DNA from: Pseudomonas sp. S35
Lineage (GTDB): Bacteria; Pseudomonadota; Gammaproteobacteria; Pseudomonadales; Pseudomonadaceae
DNA: 64,000 nt
Direction: 5' to 3'
Assembly: GCF_009866765.1 (NCBI RefSeq)
Contig: NZ_CP019431.1
Location: 6,530,001 to 6,594,000 of the forward strand
The position numbers and the translations under genes are program-made. This document shows, in pieces, positions 34,767-44,634 of this stretch. Position 1 is the stretch's first letter, and every line of letters begins with the position of its first letter. The notes beneath the pieces are model-generated. The model saw nothing but the letters and a program-made list of their open reading frames with translations, was not told the origin of the DNA and did not search any database.

Positions 34767-35387
34767 ATGTTCGAACCCGTGGTCGCCACGTTGATTACCT
34801 CCATGGCCCGCACCGTCACCGGCGCCCGTAGCCTGTGGCTGGGGTGCGCGCCGGTGCCGGTGCAACGCATCTACTTTGCCAACCACAGCAGCCACGGCGA
34901 CTTTGTGCTGCTGTGGGCCTCGTTGCCACAAAACCTGCGCAAGTTCACGCGCCCGGTGGCCGGCAGCGATTACTGGAATAAAAGCGCGCTGCGCCGTTAC
35001 ATCATCAACCGCGTGTTCAACGGCGTGCTGATCGACCGCGAACGCAAAGAACCTGTGGATAACCCGTTGCAGCCAATGCTCGCTGCCCTGGAAGGCGGCG
35101 ATTCGCTGATCATCTTCCCCGAAGGCACGCGCAATCTGGAGGACGGTTTGCTGCCGTTCAAAAGCGGCCTGTACCACCTGGCAAAAAGTTACCCACAGGC
35201 CGAACTGATCCCGGTGTGGATCGCCAACCTCAACCGGGTCATGCCCAAGGGGCGCGTCTTGCCGCTGCCGTTGTTATGCACCACCAGCTTCGGTGCACCG
35301 CTGCAACTGGAGGACGGTGAAGACAAGGCGCTGTTCTTGGCCCGCACACGTGACGCCTTGCTCGCCCTCGCCCCGGAGCATGTCTGA
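34767..35387 (+). CDS. 1-acyl-sn-glycerol-3-phosphate acyltransferase family protein
   Basis: A 206-residue PlsC-family acyltransferase that would acylate a lysophospholipid. The catalytic NHSSHGD (HX4D) and the substrate-binding FPEGTRN are present. It is shorter than PlsC and lacks an obvious N-terminal membrane helix. AAGGA precedes the ATG. Its place between YnbD- and YnbB-like genes suggests it makes or remodels the phosphatidate used by the next enzyme. Confidence 0.87.
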   Translation: MFEPVVATLITSMARTVTGARSLWLGCAPVPVQRIYFANHSSHGDFVLLWASLPQNLRKFTRPVAGSDYWNKSALRRYIINRVFNGVLIDRERKEPVDNPLQPMLAALEGGDSLIIFPEGTRNLEDGLLPFKSGLYHLAKSYPQAELIPVWIANLNRVMPKGRVLPLPLLCTTSFGAPLQLEDGEDKALFLARTRDALLALAPEHV

Positions 35388-35388
35388 C

Positions 35389-36321
35389 ATGGATAGCCAA
35401 ACCCTGATGTTGTTCGGCGGGATCGGCGCGATCCTGGTGCTCGCCTCGCTGATCGGCCTGATCCTCAAACTGCGCACCCGTGGCACGCCAAACGCGGTGA
35501 TCGACAACCTCAACGCCCGCATCAACGCCTGGTGGGTCATGGTGGTGGTGATCGGCATCGCCTTCTGGCTCGGCACCGGTGCGTTGATCCTGTTGTTCTA
35601 CGCGGTGTCGTTCTACGCCCTGCGCGAATTCCTCACCCTCACCCCGACCCGACGCAGCGACTACCCGGCCTTGGTGGCGGCGTTTTACCTGGCGTTGCCG
35701 CTGCAGTACCTGCTGATCTACGCCGACTGGTACGGGTTGTTCTCGATCTTCATCCCGGTGTACGTGTTTTTGCTGCTGCCGATCCTCGCCTCCCTGGGCG
35801 GCGACACCACGCACTTCCTGGAACGTGCCTCGAAAGTGCAATGGGGCTTGATGATCGCGGTGTTCTGCGTGTCTTTCGTGCCGGCATTGCTGACGCTGGA
35901 CATCCCCGGCTACGAAGGCCGCAACCTGCTGCTGATCGCCTACCTGGTGATCGTGGTGCAGCTGTCGGACGTGCTCCAGTACGTGTGTGGGAAATTGTTC
36001 GGCAAACACAAGATCGCGCCCAACCTGTCGCCGTCGAAAACCGTGGAAGGCTTTGTCGGCGGGATTTTGCTGTCATCGCTCATCGGTGCGGCGCTGTGGT
36101 GGACCACACCGTTCAACCCGTGGCAGTCATTTTTGATTGCGCTGTTGATCAACCTGCTGGGGTTTGCCGGTGGGATTGTGATGTCGGCGATCAAGCGTGA
36201 TCGGGGGGTTAAAGACTGGGGCCATATGATCGAAGGCCACGGCGGAATGCTGGATCGCCTGGATTCGGTGTGCTTCGCCGCGCCGATCTTCTTCCACCTG
36301 GTGCGCTACTGGTGGACGTGA
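35389..36321 (+). CDS. Phosphatidate cytidylyltransferase, YnbB/CdsA-like
   Basis: A 310-residue polytopic enzyme forming CDP-diacylglycerol from CTP and phosphatidate. The C-terminal CDS signature SAIKRDRGVKDWGHMIEGHG followed by GMLDRLDS is intact. It is a paralogue of the essential CdsA and should supply the CDP-alcohol transferase at the head of the operon. The start at 35389 gives a better spacing to GGAG than the ATG at 35380, which overlaps the previous stop. Confidence 0.9.
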   Translation: MDSQTLMLFGGIGAILVLASLIGLILKLRTRGTPNAVIDNLNARINAWWVMVVVIGIAFWLGTGALILLFYAVSFYALREFLTLTPTRRSDYPALVAAFYLALPLQYLLIYADWYGLFSIFIPVYVFLLLPILASLGGDTTHFLERASKVQWGLMIAVFCVSFVPALLTLDIPGYEGRNLLLIAYLVIVVQLSDVLQYVCGKLFGKHKIAPNLSPSKTVEGFVGGILLSSLIGAALWWTTPFNPWQSFLIALLINLLGFAGGIVMSAIKRDRGVKDWGHMIEGHGGMLDRLDSVCFAAPIFFHLVRYWWT

Positions 36322-36370
36322 CCCCACCGTTCGCAGCATCAACGATGCTTAAAGGCTGACCGATAACCCT

Positions 36371-36413
36371 TGTGGTGAGCGGGCTTGCCCGCGCTGGGCT
36401 GCGCAGCAGCCCC
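36371..36413. repeat. REP-like element
   Basis: TGTGGTGAGCGGGCTTGCCCGCG followed by GGGCTGCGCAGCAGCCC is the same two-hairpin composite as 4235-4278. It lies between the lipid operon and the alpha-2-macroglobulin gene. Confidence 0.75.
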
Positions 36414-36526
36414 TAAACCAGACGCTGAGTTCCAACAGAAAGATCCCGCCGTGCGGCGTATATCGGCGTCATCTTTTGTATCAAAGACCCTGTAAGATAC
36501 GCCGCACTTAGCCAGGGATGCTCACC

Positions 36527-39500
36527 ATGCTCGATTCGCTCAAAGCCATCAGCCGTCGTGTTGTCGGCGTGTTTCTGACCGTGGTGGGGGCCGTTTTCGG
36601 CCAATGGCATCCTCCGCTGTGGCTGCGGGCTCTTGGCCGTGGTGTGGCGAAGTTGGGTGGTAAAGCCCGCGCTTACCCGCGCCAGACGGCTGCCGGGATG
36701 CTCGGGCTGGTACTGCTCGCGGCGGCGGGCTTCTACGGCTGGCACTGGTATTCGAACCTGCCGCAGCCGCATACCGCGAGCTACTCGCTGCACAAGCCCA
36801 ACCTGACCGACTACACCCAGCCAACGCCGGTTGTGGATAACTTGCAGGTGCGCTTCGCTGAGTCCGTGGCGCCGCTTGCGGCGATCGGCAAACCTGTCAC
36901 CGAGGGCATTACCCTCAAGCCTGAGGTCGCGGGCACCTGGCGCTGGGCGGATGACCGCAGCCTGCTGTTCGTGCCGGAAAAAGACTGGCCCATCGACGCC
37001 CATTACACCCTCGAGTTGGCCAAGAAAAACCTGCTGGCAGACGGCGTATTGCTGGATCAGTACAGCACCCAGTTCTCCACCCAACCGTTCCGCGCCACCC
37101 TGGCCGCCAACGAGTTGTACCAGGACCCATCCAACCCGACGTTGAAACAGCTGGTGGCGACCTTCCGGTTTTCCCACCCGGTGGATGAAGACAACCTACG
37201 CAAGCGTGTAACCGTGACCCTCGGCAAAGGCCTGGCCTACCGCGACGCCCAGTTGCCCAATCGCCCGGAAATCACCTTCGACGAGAAAAAACTCAACGCC
37301 TACGTACGCTCTGCCGCCCTGGCCACGCCGCTGGAAAGCACGCCGGTCAGCGCCAGGCTCGACGAAGGCATCAAGGCCCGCGACGGCGGCAATGCCAGCG
37401 CCGCGCCACTGGTGGCCGAAGTCACCGTACCCGGCCGCTATCGCCTGACCTTTACCGGTGCCGACGTCAGTTTTGTGGATAACGAACGCGCCGAGCCTGA
37501 GCCGGTGCTGATGTTCAGCAGTTCCAGCGCCGTAGCCGATGACACCATTGCCGGTAAGGTCCAGGCCTGGCTGTTGCCGGAAAAAGCCCAGGACGACACG
37601 CGCCCTTACACCACCAACGACATCGACGACGCCCTGCTCGCCCGCAGCACCAAGGTCAACCTGACCCACGTACCCAGCGTCGAACCGCTCAACACCCTGC
37701 ACGCCTTCAAGTTCAAGGCCCCGGCCGGCCGTGCGTTGTATGTGCGCGTGCCTGCCAACCTGGAAGCCATCGGCGGCTATCTGGCAAAAAATCCTACAGC
37801 GTCGCTGGTGAGCATGCCGGCGTATCCGCGCACCTTGCAGTTCCTGTCTGACGGCGCCCTGCTCAGCCTCACCGGCGAAAAACGCCTGGGCTTCATGGCC
37901 CGTGGCGTGCCCGGCGCCCACGTGGAAATCGCCCGCTTGCTGCCCAACCAATTGCAGCACTTGGTGGACCAGAGCAGCGGCAGCTTTGCCCGGCCGAACT
38001 TCGGCAATGAGTACTTCGATCGCATGGTCGAGCGTCAGTCCCTGGACATTACGCTGTCATCCAATGACCCAGCCAAAACCGTCTACGACAACGTGGACTT
38101 GAGCCACTACCTCACCGCCAACGGCGGCCGTCGCGGCATTTTTGTGCTCAAGCTCAGCCCACAGGATGAACCGGCCGAGCGTACGTTCGACTACGACCGC
38201 AGCAGCACCAGCGACCTGCGGTTTATCGTGGTGACTGACCTGGGCATCATCGCCAAGCGCTCCAGCGACGGCAGCCATGATGTGTATGTGCAGTCCATCG
38301 GTAATGGTTCGCCGGTGGCCGACGCGCAAGTCGACATCATCGGTCGCAACGGTCTGCCGGTGAGCAGCGGCCACACCGACGGCGAAGGCCATGTGCATTT
38401 CGCCAAGCTGGATGAACTGCGCCGTGAGAAAACGCCGCTGATGTATGTGGTCAGTCGCGGTAACGACCAGTCGTTCCTGCCGATTGCCCGTCAGTCCCAG
38501 CAGCTGGACTTGTCGCGCTTCGATGTAGGCGGTTTGGAAGAAGACGGTGCGATTGATCGCCTCAGCGCCTACCTGTTCACCGACCGCGGCCTGTACCGGC
38601 CTGGTGAAACCGCACACCTGGGCATGATCGTGCGCAGCGGCAACTGGAAAGGCGCCCTACAAGGCCTGCCGGTGGAACTGCAAATCACCGACCCACGTGG
38701 TCTGGAAGTGATTCGCCAGCCGCTGAAGCTGTCCGCGAGCGGGTTTGAAACCTTTGATTTCCCCAGCAGCGAAGTCGCCCCCGCCGGGGAGTACACCGCG
38801 ACGTTGCAGTTGATTGGCCAAAAACAGACCCGCACCGACCTGGGCAGTGTCAGCTTCAAGGTCCGCGACTTCGAGCCGGACCGCATGAAGGTCAGCCTGA
38901 GCCTGCATGACACCCCGGTGCCGGGCTGGATTCCCCCGGACCAGGTGGTGGCTAAAGTCACCGCGATGCACCTGTTCGGCGCCCCGGCGTCGGGCCGTCG
39001 CGTCACCGCGAAAATGTCCCTGAGCCCGACGCTCGCGGCCTTCGACCGCTACCCCGACTACCGCTTCCGCCTCAATGATTCCCTGGAAGACGCCAGCACC
39101 GAAGACCTGGCCGAAACCAGCGTGGACGATAACGGCCAGGCCGTGCTCGACCTCAACCTGCAACGTTTCGCCAACAGCACCTATCGCTTGCAAGTGATGA
39201 CCCAGGTGTTCGAGGCCGAAGGTGGCCGCAACGTGGCGGCGCAAAGTGCGTTGCTGGTGTCGTCCGCGCCGTACCTGGTGGGTGTGAAAAGTCAGGACTC
39301 GCTGTCGTACGTTGCCAAGGATGCGCCACGCCAGGTGCAGTGGCTGGCCGTCGCGCCAGACCTTTCGCCGCTTGCGGTGGATGGCCTGACCAGCGAAGTG
39401 GTCGAGCACCGTTATGTGTCGGTGCTGGTGAAGCAATCCAACGGCACCTACAAGTACGAGTCGCGCATCAAGAACATCAACCAACCGGCTTCACCGCTGG

Positions 39501-42331
39501 TGATGACCAAGGACGGCGCCAAGCAGACCCTCAACACCGGCACGCCAGGGGATTTCACCCTGCAAGTGAAGGACGCCAACGGCAACCTGCTCAACCAGAT
39601 CGACTACAGCGTGGCCGGGCGCGGCAACACCTCGCGCTCTCTGGAGCGTAACGCCGAGCTGCAACTGCGCCTGGATAAACGCAGCTACGCCACCGGTGAT
39701 GAGATCGCCATCAGTATTCGCGCGCCGTACACCGGCGCGGGCTTGATCACCATCGAGCGCGACAAGGTCTACACCCAGCAGTGGTTCAAGGCCGACAGCA
39801 CCAACAGCGTGCAACATATCCGCGTGCCTGCGGGGCTTGAGGGCAATGCCTACGTCAACGTGCAGTTCGTGCGGGACATCGGCTCGTCCGAGGTTTATAT
39901 GAGCCCGCTGTCCTACGGGGTGGTGCCGTTCAGCATCAACCTGGATGCGCGGCGCATGGCACTGAAGGTCGAAGGCCCGGCGAAGATCGAGCCGGGGCAG
40001 ACCCTGGACATCAAGGTCAACGCCGACCGGCCGGGCCGCGCAGTGGTTTACGCGGTGGATGAAGGCATCCTGCAAGTGGCGCGCTATCAAACGCCGGACC
40101 CGTTGGGCTTCTTCTTCCAGAAGCGTGCGCTGGAAGTCGGCACCAGTCAGATCCTTGACCTGATCCTGCCGGAATTCAGCCGCCTGCTCAGTGGGGCAGC
40201 GCCGGGTGGCGATACGGAAGGCGCCCTGGCCAGTCATCTGAACCCCTTCAAGCGTAAACATCAGCCGCCCGTGGCCTGGTGGTCCGGGCTGGTGGATTTG
40301 CCGGCCGGTGAGACCGTGCTGCATTACCAGGTGCCCGACAGCTTCAACGGCAAGTTGCACCTGTTTGCCGTCGCGGTGGATACCGACAGCGTGGGCGTCA
40401 GCGAGGCCACGACCGACGTGCGCGGGCCGATTGTGATCACGCCCAACGTACCGGCCTTCGTGGCGCCGGGGGATGTGTTCAACGTCAGCGCCGGGGTCTT
40501 CAGCAACCTCGATGCAGCGGCGGATGTGAAGTTTGAAGTGCAGACCAGCGCCGGCCTCGTGGTGCAGGGTGACAAGGGCAGCACCCTGTCGCTGCAGCCG
40601 CGCAAGGAAGGCACTGCCGAGTTCAAGATCAAGGTCGGCGACACACTCGGTTCGGCGGACCTGCGTTTTGTCGCGGTGCTGCCGGATGGCAAGCGGATCC
40701 AGGTGGCAGAAACCACCTCGATCCGGCCATTGAGCGAGCATCGCGTGGCACTGAGCCTGGGCCGTTTCGACAGCGCCAGCAAAGAGCTCAAGCCCACCCG
40801 TGAACTGTTCAGCCAACTGCGTGATGTGCAACTGGGCGTGGCCGCCTCGCCGCTGGTGTGGGCCAACGGCCTCAAGCACTACCTGGATGACTACGGCTAT
40901 GCGTGCACCGAGCAATTGGTCTCCAAGGCCATGCCGGCCTTGATCTGGGGCGGCACCGCACCCGAGGCTGAGCAAGCCTTCAACAGCGCGGTGCGCATGC
41001 TGCGCCAGCGTCAGAACCAGGCCGGTGGCTTTGGTTTGTGGGCGGCCAACCCGGACGTGGCGCCGTACGCCAGCCTTTACGCCACCGACTTCCTGATCGA
41101 AGCCAAGGAGCGCGGGCTGCCAGTGCCGGAAGACCTGCTGGTGCGTTCCAACGCGTATCTGACAGATCTGGCCAACGGCCCCAGCGAAGGCCTGTCGGAG
41201 TTGCGCAACCGTGCCTACGCCAGTTACCTGCTGAGCCGTCAGGGGATTCTGGTGAGCGGCGCGCTGAGCGATATCCGCGAGCGCTACGAGCGTTACTTCA
41301 AGGACAGCTGGCAAAACGACCTGGGCGCCGCTTACCTGGCCGCCAGCTACAAGCTGCTCAAGCAGGATCGCCAGGCCGATACGCTGTTGCGCAAAGTTCC
41401 GTGGCGTTCGCTGGTGGATAAGTGGGACAGCGACGGTCTGTATTACGACCCGCTGGTGCACGACGCCGAACACTTGCACCTGCTGGCGCGCCACTTCCCG
41501 GAACTGATGGATGACGTGCCCACGGCGCTGCTGGACAAGCTCGGCAAACGCCTCAACGAGCAGCGCTACAACTCGCTCTCGGCTGCGCTGTTGCTGCGCG
41601 CCCTGGACAACTATGGCCAACGTGCGCAAAGCGACATGACGCTCAAGGCCACCGCGTGGCTGGGCGACAAGCAGCAACAATTGCTGGAGATGGCCGGCCA
41701 GCCACCGCGCGCCGCTGTACCAGGCGCCACGCAGAAGCTGGTGATGGAAAAATCCGATGGCCCGGCGGCGTTCTATATGCTCAGCGAAGCCGGTTTTGAC
41801 AAGGGCGCCAAGCTCAAAGCCATCAACAACGGCCTGGAAATCATCCACGAATACCTCGACCTCAAAGGCGAGCCGGTGAGCAAGGTGGCCGTGGGCGATG
41901 AGTTCCTGGTGCGCTTGCGCCTGCGCGCGACCGACCGTGACCAGGTGCAGCAAGTGGCTGTGGTCGACTTGCTGCCCGGCGGTGTCGAGCCTCTGTATAA
42001 CTTGCCGCCGGAGCCGCAAGCCGCGAGCAGCGAGGAAAGCGAGGGCGAAGAATCCGAGTACGTAGAAGCCAGCGAAGAAGAAGCCGACACCTGGCAGGCC
42101 CCCATCGGCGAAACCGAGTTGAGCAACTGGCAGCCAGACTACGTGGACGTGCGGGATGATCGGGTGGTGTTGTACGGCACTGCGCTGCGTGATGTAGGCA
42201 CTTTTGTGTACCGCGTGCGCGCCACCAACGCAGGGACGTTCAATACGCCACCGGCCTACGCCGAAGGCATGTACGAAACCACCCTGCAAGGGCGCGGCAA
42301 AGTAGGCCAGCTTGAAATTACCAAACCTTAA
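36527..42331 (+). CDS. Bacterial alpha-2-macroglobulin (YfhM/ECAM type)
   Basis: A 1934-residue periplasmic protease trap anchored by one N-terminal helix (MLGLVLLAAAGFYGW, near residue 60) rather than the lipobox of the E. coli protein. MG-type beta domains run through the N-terminal two thirds. The thioester motif is CTEQ, with Cys near residue 1460 (YACTEQLVSKA), followed by an alpha-hairpin thioester domain. An acidic stretch (SSEESEGEESEYVEASEEE) lies near the C-terminus. The start at 36527 has AGGG nine bases upstream; 36518 is an alternative. It overlaps pbpC by 20 bases. Confidence 0.93.
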   Translation: MLDSLKAISRRVVGVFLTVVGAVFGQWHPPLWLRALGRGVAKLGGKARAYPRQTAAGMLGLVLLAAAGFYGWHWYSNLPQPHTASYSLHKPNLTDYTQPTPVVDNLQVRFAESVAPLAAIGKPVTEGITLKPEVAGTWRWADDRSLLFVPEKDWPIDAHYTLELAKKNLLADGVLLDQYSTQFSTQPFRATLAANELYQDPSNPTLKQLVATFRFSHPVDEDNLRKRVTVTLGKGLAYRDAQLPNRPEITFDEKKLNAYVRSAALATPLESTPVSARLDEGIKARDGGNASAAPLVAEVTVPGRYRLTFTGADVSFVDNERAEPEPVLMFSSSSAVADDTIAGKVQAWLLPEKAQDDTRPYTTNDIDDALLARSTKVNLTHVPSVEPLNTLHAFKFKAPAGRALYVRVPANLEAIGGYLAKNPTASLVSMPAYPRTLQFLSDGALLSLTGEKRLGFMARGVPGAHVEIARLLPNQLQHLVDQSSGSFARPNFGNEYFDRMVERQSLDITLSSNDPAKTVYDNVDLSHYLTANGGRRGIFVLKLSPQDEPAERTFDYDRSSTSDLRFIVVTDLGIIAKRSSDGSHDVYVQSIGNGSPVADAQVDIIGRNGLPVSSGHTDGEGHVHFAKLDELRREKTPLMYVVSRGNDQSFLPIARQSQQLDLSRFDVGGLEEDGAIDRLSAYLFTDRGLYRPGETAHLGMIVRSGNWKGALQGLPVELQITDPRGLEVIRQPLKLSASGFETFDFPSSEVAPAGEYTATLQLIGQKQTRTDLGSVSFKVRDFEPDRMKVSLSLHDTPVPGWIPPDQVVAKVTAMHLFGAPASGRRVTAKMSLSPTLAAFDRYPDYRFRLNDSLEDASTEDLAETSVDDNGQAVLDLNLQRFANSTYRLQVMTQVFEAEGGRNVAAQSALLVSSAPYLVGVKSQDSLSYVAKDAPRQVQWLAVAPDLSPLAVDGLTSEVVEHRYVSVLVKQSNGTYKYESRIKNINQPASPLVMTKDGAKQTLNTGTPGDFTLQVKDANGNLLNQIDYSVAGRGNTSRSLERNAELQLRLDKRSYATGDEIAISIRAPYTGAGLITIERDKVYTQQWFKADSTNSVQHIRVPAGLEGNAYVNVQFVRDIGSSEVYMSPLSYGVVPFSINLDARRMALKVEGPAKIEPGQTLDIKVNADRPGRAVVYAVDEGILQVARYQTPDPLGFFFQKRALEVGTSQILDLILPEFSRLLSGAAPGGDTEGALASHLNPFKRKHQPPVAWWSGLVDLPAGETVLHYQVPDSFNGKLHLFAVAVDTDSVGVSEATTDVRGPIVITPNVPAFVAPGDVFNVSAGVFSNLDAAADVKFEVQTSAGLVVQGDKGSTLSLQPRKEGTAEFKIKVGDTLGSADLRFVAVLPDGKRIQVAETTSIRPLSEHRVALSLGRFDSASKELKPTRELFSQLRDVQLGVAASPLVWANGLKHYLDDYGYACTEQLVSKAMPALIWGGTAPEAEQAFNSAVRMLRQRQNQAGGFGLWAANPDVAPYASLYATDFLIEAKERGLPVPEDLLVRSNAYLTDLANGPSEGLSELRNRAYASYLLSRQGILVSGALSDIRERYERYFKDSWQNDLGAAYLAASYKLLKQDRQADTLLRKVPWRSLVDKWDSDGLYYDPLVHDAEHLHLLARHFPELMDDVPTALLDKLGKRLNEQRYNSLSAALLLRALDNYGQRAQSDMTLKATAWLGDKQQQLLEMAGQPPRAAVPGATQKLVMEKSDGPAAFYMLSEAGFDKGAKLKAINNGLEIIHEYLDLKGEPVSKVAVGDEFLVRLRLRATDRDQVQQVAVVDLLPGGVEPLYNLPPEPQAASSEESEGEESEYVEASEEEADTWQAPIGETELSNWQPDYVDVRDDRVVLYGTALRDVGTFVYRVRATNAGTFNTPPAYAEGMYETTLQGRGKVGQLEITKP

Positions 42332-44609
42332 ACGCCTGGCGCCACTGCTGGCAGCGGCGTGTGTACTGGCGGGGCTGCGGCTATGGCCCCATGCGCCGCT
42401 GGAACAGGCCGTCACTTCGTCGCGGGTGGTGTTGGCCGACGATGGCTCGTTGCTGCGCATGACCCTGGCGGATGACGGCCAATACCGCCTGTGGCTACCG
42501 CTGGAGCGCATCTCGCCGTCGTTGGTTGAGGCCCTGCTGCTCAAAGAGGACCGCAACTTCTACTGGCACCCGGGGATCAATCCCCCGGCGCTGCTGCGGG
42601 CGGCCCTGGCCACCTACAGCGGCGGCCAGCGCCAGGGCGGCTCGACCTTGAGCATGCAACTGGCGCGACGCCTGTGGGACCTCAACACCCGCCAAGTGCC
42701 CGGCAAATTGCAACAGATGGCGTTGGCGTTGTGGTTGGAAGCGCGCTACAGCAAGCACGACATCCTTGAGGCCTACCTGAACCTGGCGCCCATGGGCGGC
42801 AATATCGAAGGGGCCGAAGCGGCCAGCCGTATTTACTTCGGTAAGTCGGCGGCGCAGTTGTCGTTGTCCGAAGCCTTGGCGCTGGCGGTGATCCCACAAC
42901 AGCCGGGCCGGCGGGCGCGCTTCGGGCCTTCGCTGCAAAACGCCCGGCAGCGCCTGATGAATGACTGGCGTGCGACTTATCCACAAGACCCGCGCAATGA
43001 CAGTTTGCTGGACTTGCCCCTGCAAGCCCGCAACCGCCAGCAGATTCCTTTTTTGGCGCCGCACCTGAGCGAACAATTGCTGGCATCCCAAGCCAGTAAC
43101 GAGTTGAACAGCACCCTTAATCTGCCTTTGCAGCAGTTGCTGGAGCGCTTGATCAGCGGATTCATCGCCGAACGGCGCAGCACCGGTGTGGAAAACGCCA
43201 CGGCGATCCTGATCGACAGCCGCGACCAGAGCGTCAAGGCCCTTGTGGGTTCGGCGGATTACTTATCCACAGGCATCCACGGGCAGGTCAACGGCGTGCT
43301 GTCGCGGCGCTCGCCGGGGTCGACGCTCAAACCGTTTTTATATGGCTTGGCGCTGGACCAAGGGGTGATCCACCCTATGAGCATCCTCAAGGACTTACCG
43401 AGTAACTTCGGCTACTTCCAACCGGAAAACTTCGACGGCAGTTTTGTCGGCCCGCTGACGGCGCGGGATGCGTTGATCCGTAGTCGCAATATCCCGGCGG
43501 TGTGGCTGGCCAGCCAGGTCAAATCGCCTTCTCTATACGGCTTGCTGCAACGCGCCGGCATCAAAGGCCTGCGCGACGAAAGCCATTACGGCCTGGCGCT
43601 GGCCCTTGGCGGCGGCGAGATGACCCCGCAGGAGCTGGCGCGCCTGTACGTGATGCTGGCGGGCGACGGGCATCTGCGGCCGTTGCGCTACTTGCAGGAA
43701 CAGCCGCAAACCACCGGCGCGCAATTGCTCACGCCCCAGGCGGCGTTTATGGTGCGCGACATGCTGCGGCGCAACCCGCGTCCGGATGGCCTGCCTGGCC
43801 GCCATTGGCGCACCGCCTGGAAAACCGGCACGTCGTGGGGTTTCCACGATGCCTGGAGTGCCGGCCTGGTCGGCCCGTATGTGCTGGTGGTGTGGGTGGG
43901 TAACTTCGATGGGCGGCCGAACCCGGCGTTTATCGGCGCCAAGACCGCCGCACCGTTGTTCTTTCGCATTGCCGACGCGTTGCCCCTTGCCTTGCCCAAC
44001 GTCGCGATCAAGGCCGACAAGCCGCCCGCCGGCCTGGTGCGCATCGATGTCTGCGCCGCCTCCGGTGAGCTGCCCAACCGCTGGTGCCCGCAAACCCGCA
44101 AGACCTGGTACATCCCCGGCGTCTCGCCGATTCGCGTGTCCAACCTGCACCGCCCGGTGCTGATCGACACCCGCACCGGCAAGGCCGCGTGCCCACCGTT
44201 CGAAGCGCAATACACCCGCGAGGAAGTCTTCGAATTCTGGCCAAGCGACGTGCAACGCCTGTACCGCGCCGCCGGCCTGCCCCGCCGCACACCGCCCAAC
44301 GTGATGAAAAACTGCCAGCCCAACCGCATCACCGACCAGAGCGAGGCACCGCAGATTCGCTCACCGCTGACCCAAGTGAGCTACCAACTGCGCCTGTCCC
44401 AACCCCAGGAAAGCATCCCGCTGAACGCCAACGCCGCCAGCGATGCGGCGACTCTGTACTGGTTCGCCGACCAAACCCTGATCGGCCAAGGCCCGCCACA
44501 AGCCACGCTGAACTGGCGGCCAGGCAAGTCGGGGGAGTATCGGTTAAGGGTCAGTGATGATCAGGGGAGGAGTGCGAGTCGGGGGTTGCGGGTGGAGTTT
44601 GTGCCATGA
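42312..44609 (+). CDS. pbpC: Penicillin-binding protein 1C
   Basis: A 765-residue bifunctional peptidoglycan enzyme. It has an N-terminal membrane helix, a GT51 glycosyltransferase domain (EDRNFYWHPGINP, QGGSTLSMQLAR), a transpeptidase domain with SPGSTLKP (active Ser), SRN and KTGTSWG, and the PbpC-specific C-terminal beta domain. The start is TTG at 42312 inside the end of the macroglobulin gene, so the two are translationally coupled; partner genes in this order are known in E. coli and are thought to guard and repair the cell wall. Confidence 0.94.
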   Translation: MKLPNLKRLAPLLAAACVLAGLRLWPHAPLEQAVTSSRVVLADDGSLLRMTLADDGQYRLWLPLERISPSLVEALLLKEDRNFYWHPGINPPALLRAALATYSGGQRQGGSTLSMQLARRLWDLNTRQVPGKLQQMALALWLEARYSKHDILEAYLNLAPMGGNIEGAEAASRIYFGKSAAQLSLSEALALAVIPQQPGRRARFGPSLQNARQRLMNDWRATYPQDPRNDSLLDLPLQARNRQQIPFLAPHLSEQLLASQASNELNSTLNLPLQQLLERLISGFIAERRSTGVENATAILIDSRDQSVKALVGSADYLSTGIHGQVNGVLSRRSPGSTLKPFLYGLALDQGVIHPMSILKDLPSNFGYFQPENFDGSFVGPLTARDALIRSRNIPAVWLASQVKSPSLYGLLQRAGIKGLRDESHYGLALALGGGEMTPQELARLYVMLAGDGHLRPLRYLQEQPQTTGAQLLTPQAAFMVRDMLRRNPRPDGLPGRHWRTAWKTGTSWGFHDAWSAGLVGPYVLVVWVGNFDGRPNPAFIGAKTAAPLFFRIADALPLALPNVAIKADKPPAGLVRIDVCAASGELPNRWCPQTRKTWYIPGVSPIRVSNLHRPVLIDTRTGKAACPPFEAQYTREEVFEFWPSDVQRLYRAAGLPRRTPPNVMKNCQPNRITDQSEAPQIRSPLTQVSYQLRLSQPQESIPLNANAASDAATLYWFADQTLIGQGPPQATLNWRPGKSGEYRLRVSDDQGRSASRGLRVEFVP

Positions 44610-44634
44610 GCAACCGCTGATCCAACTGGCAATA

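Noticed and set aside
39491..42556. A 1021-codon open frame on the minus strand
   Set aside because: It lies wholly opposite the alpha-2-macroglobulin and pbpC genes and reflects high-GC antisense openness; its product shows no domain.
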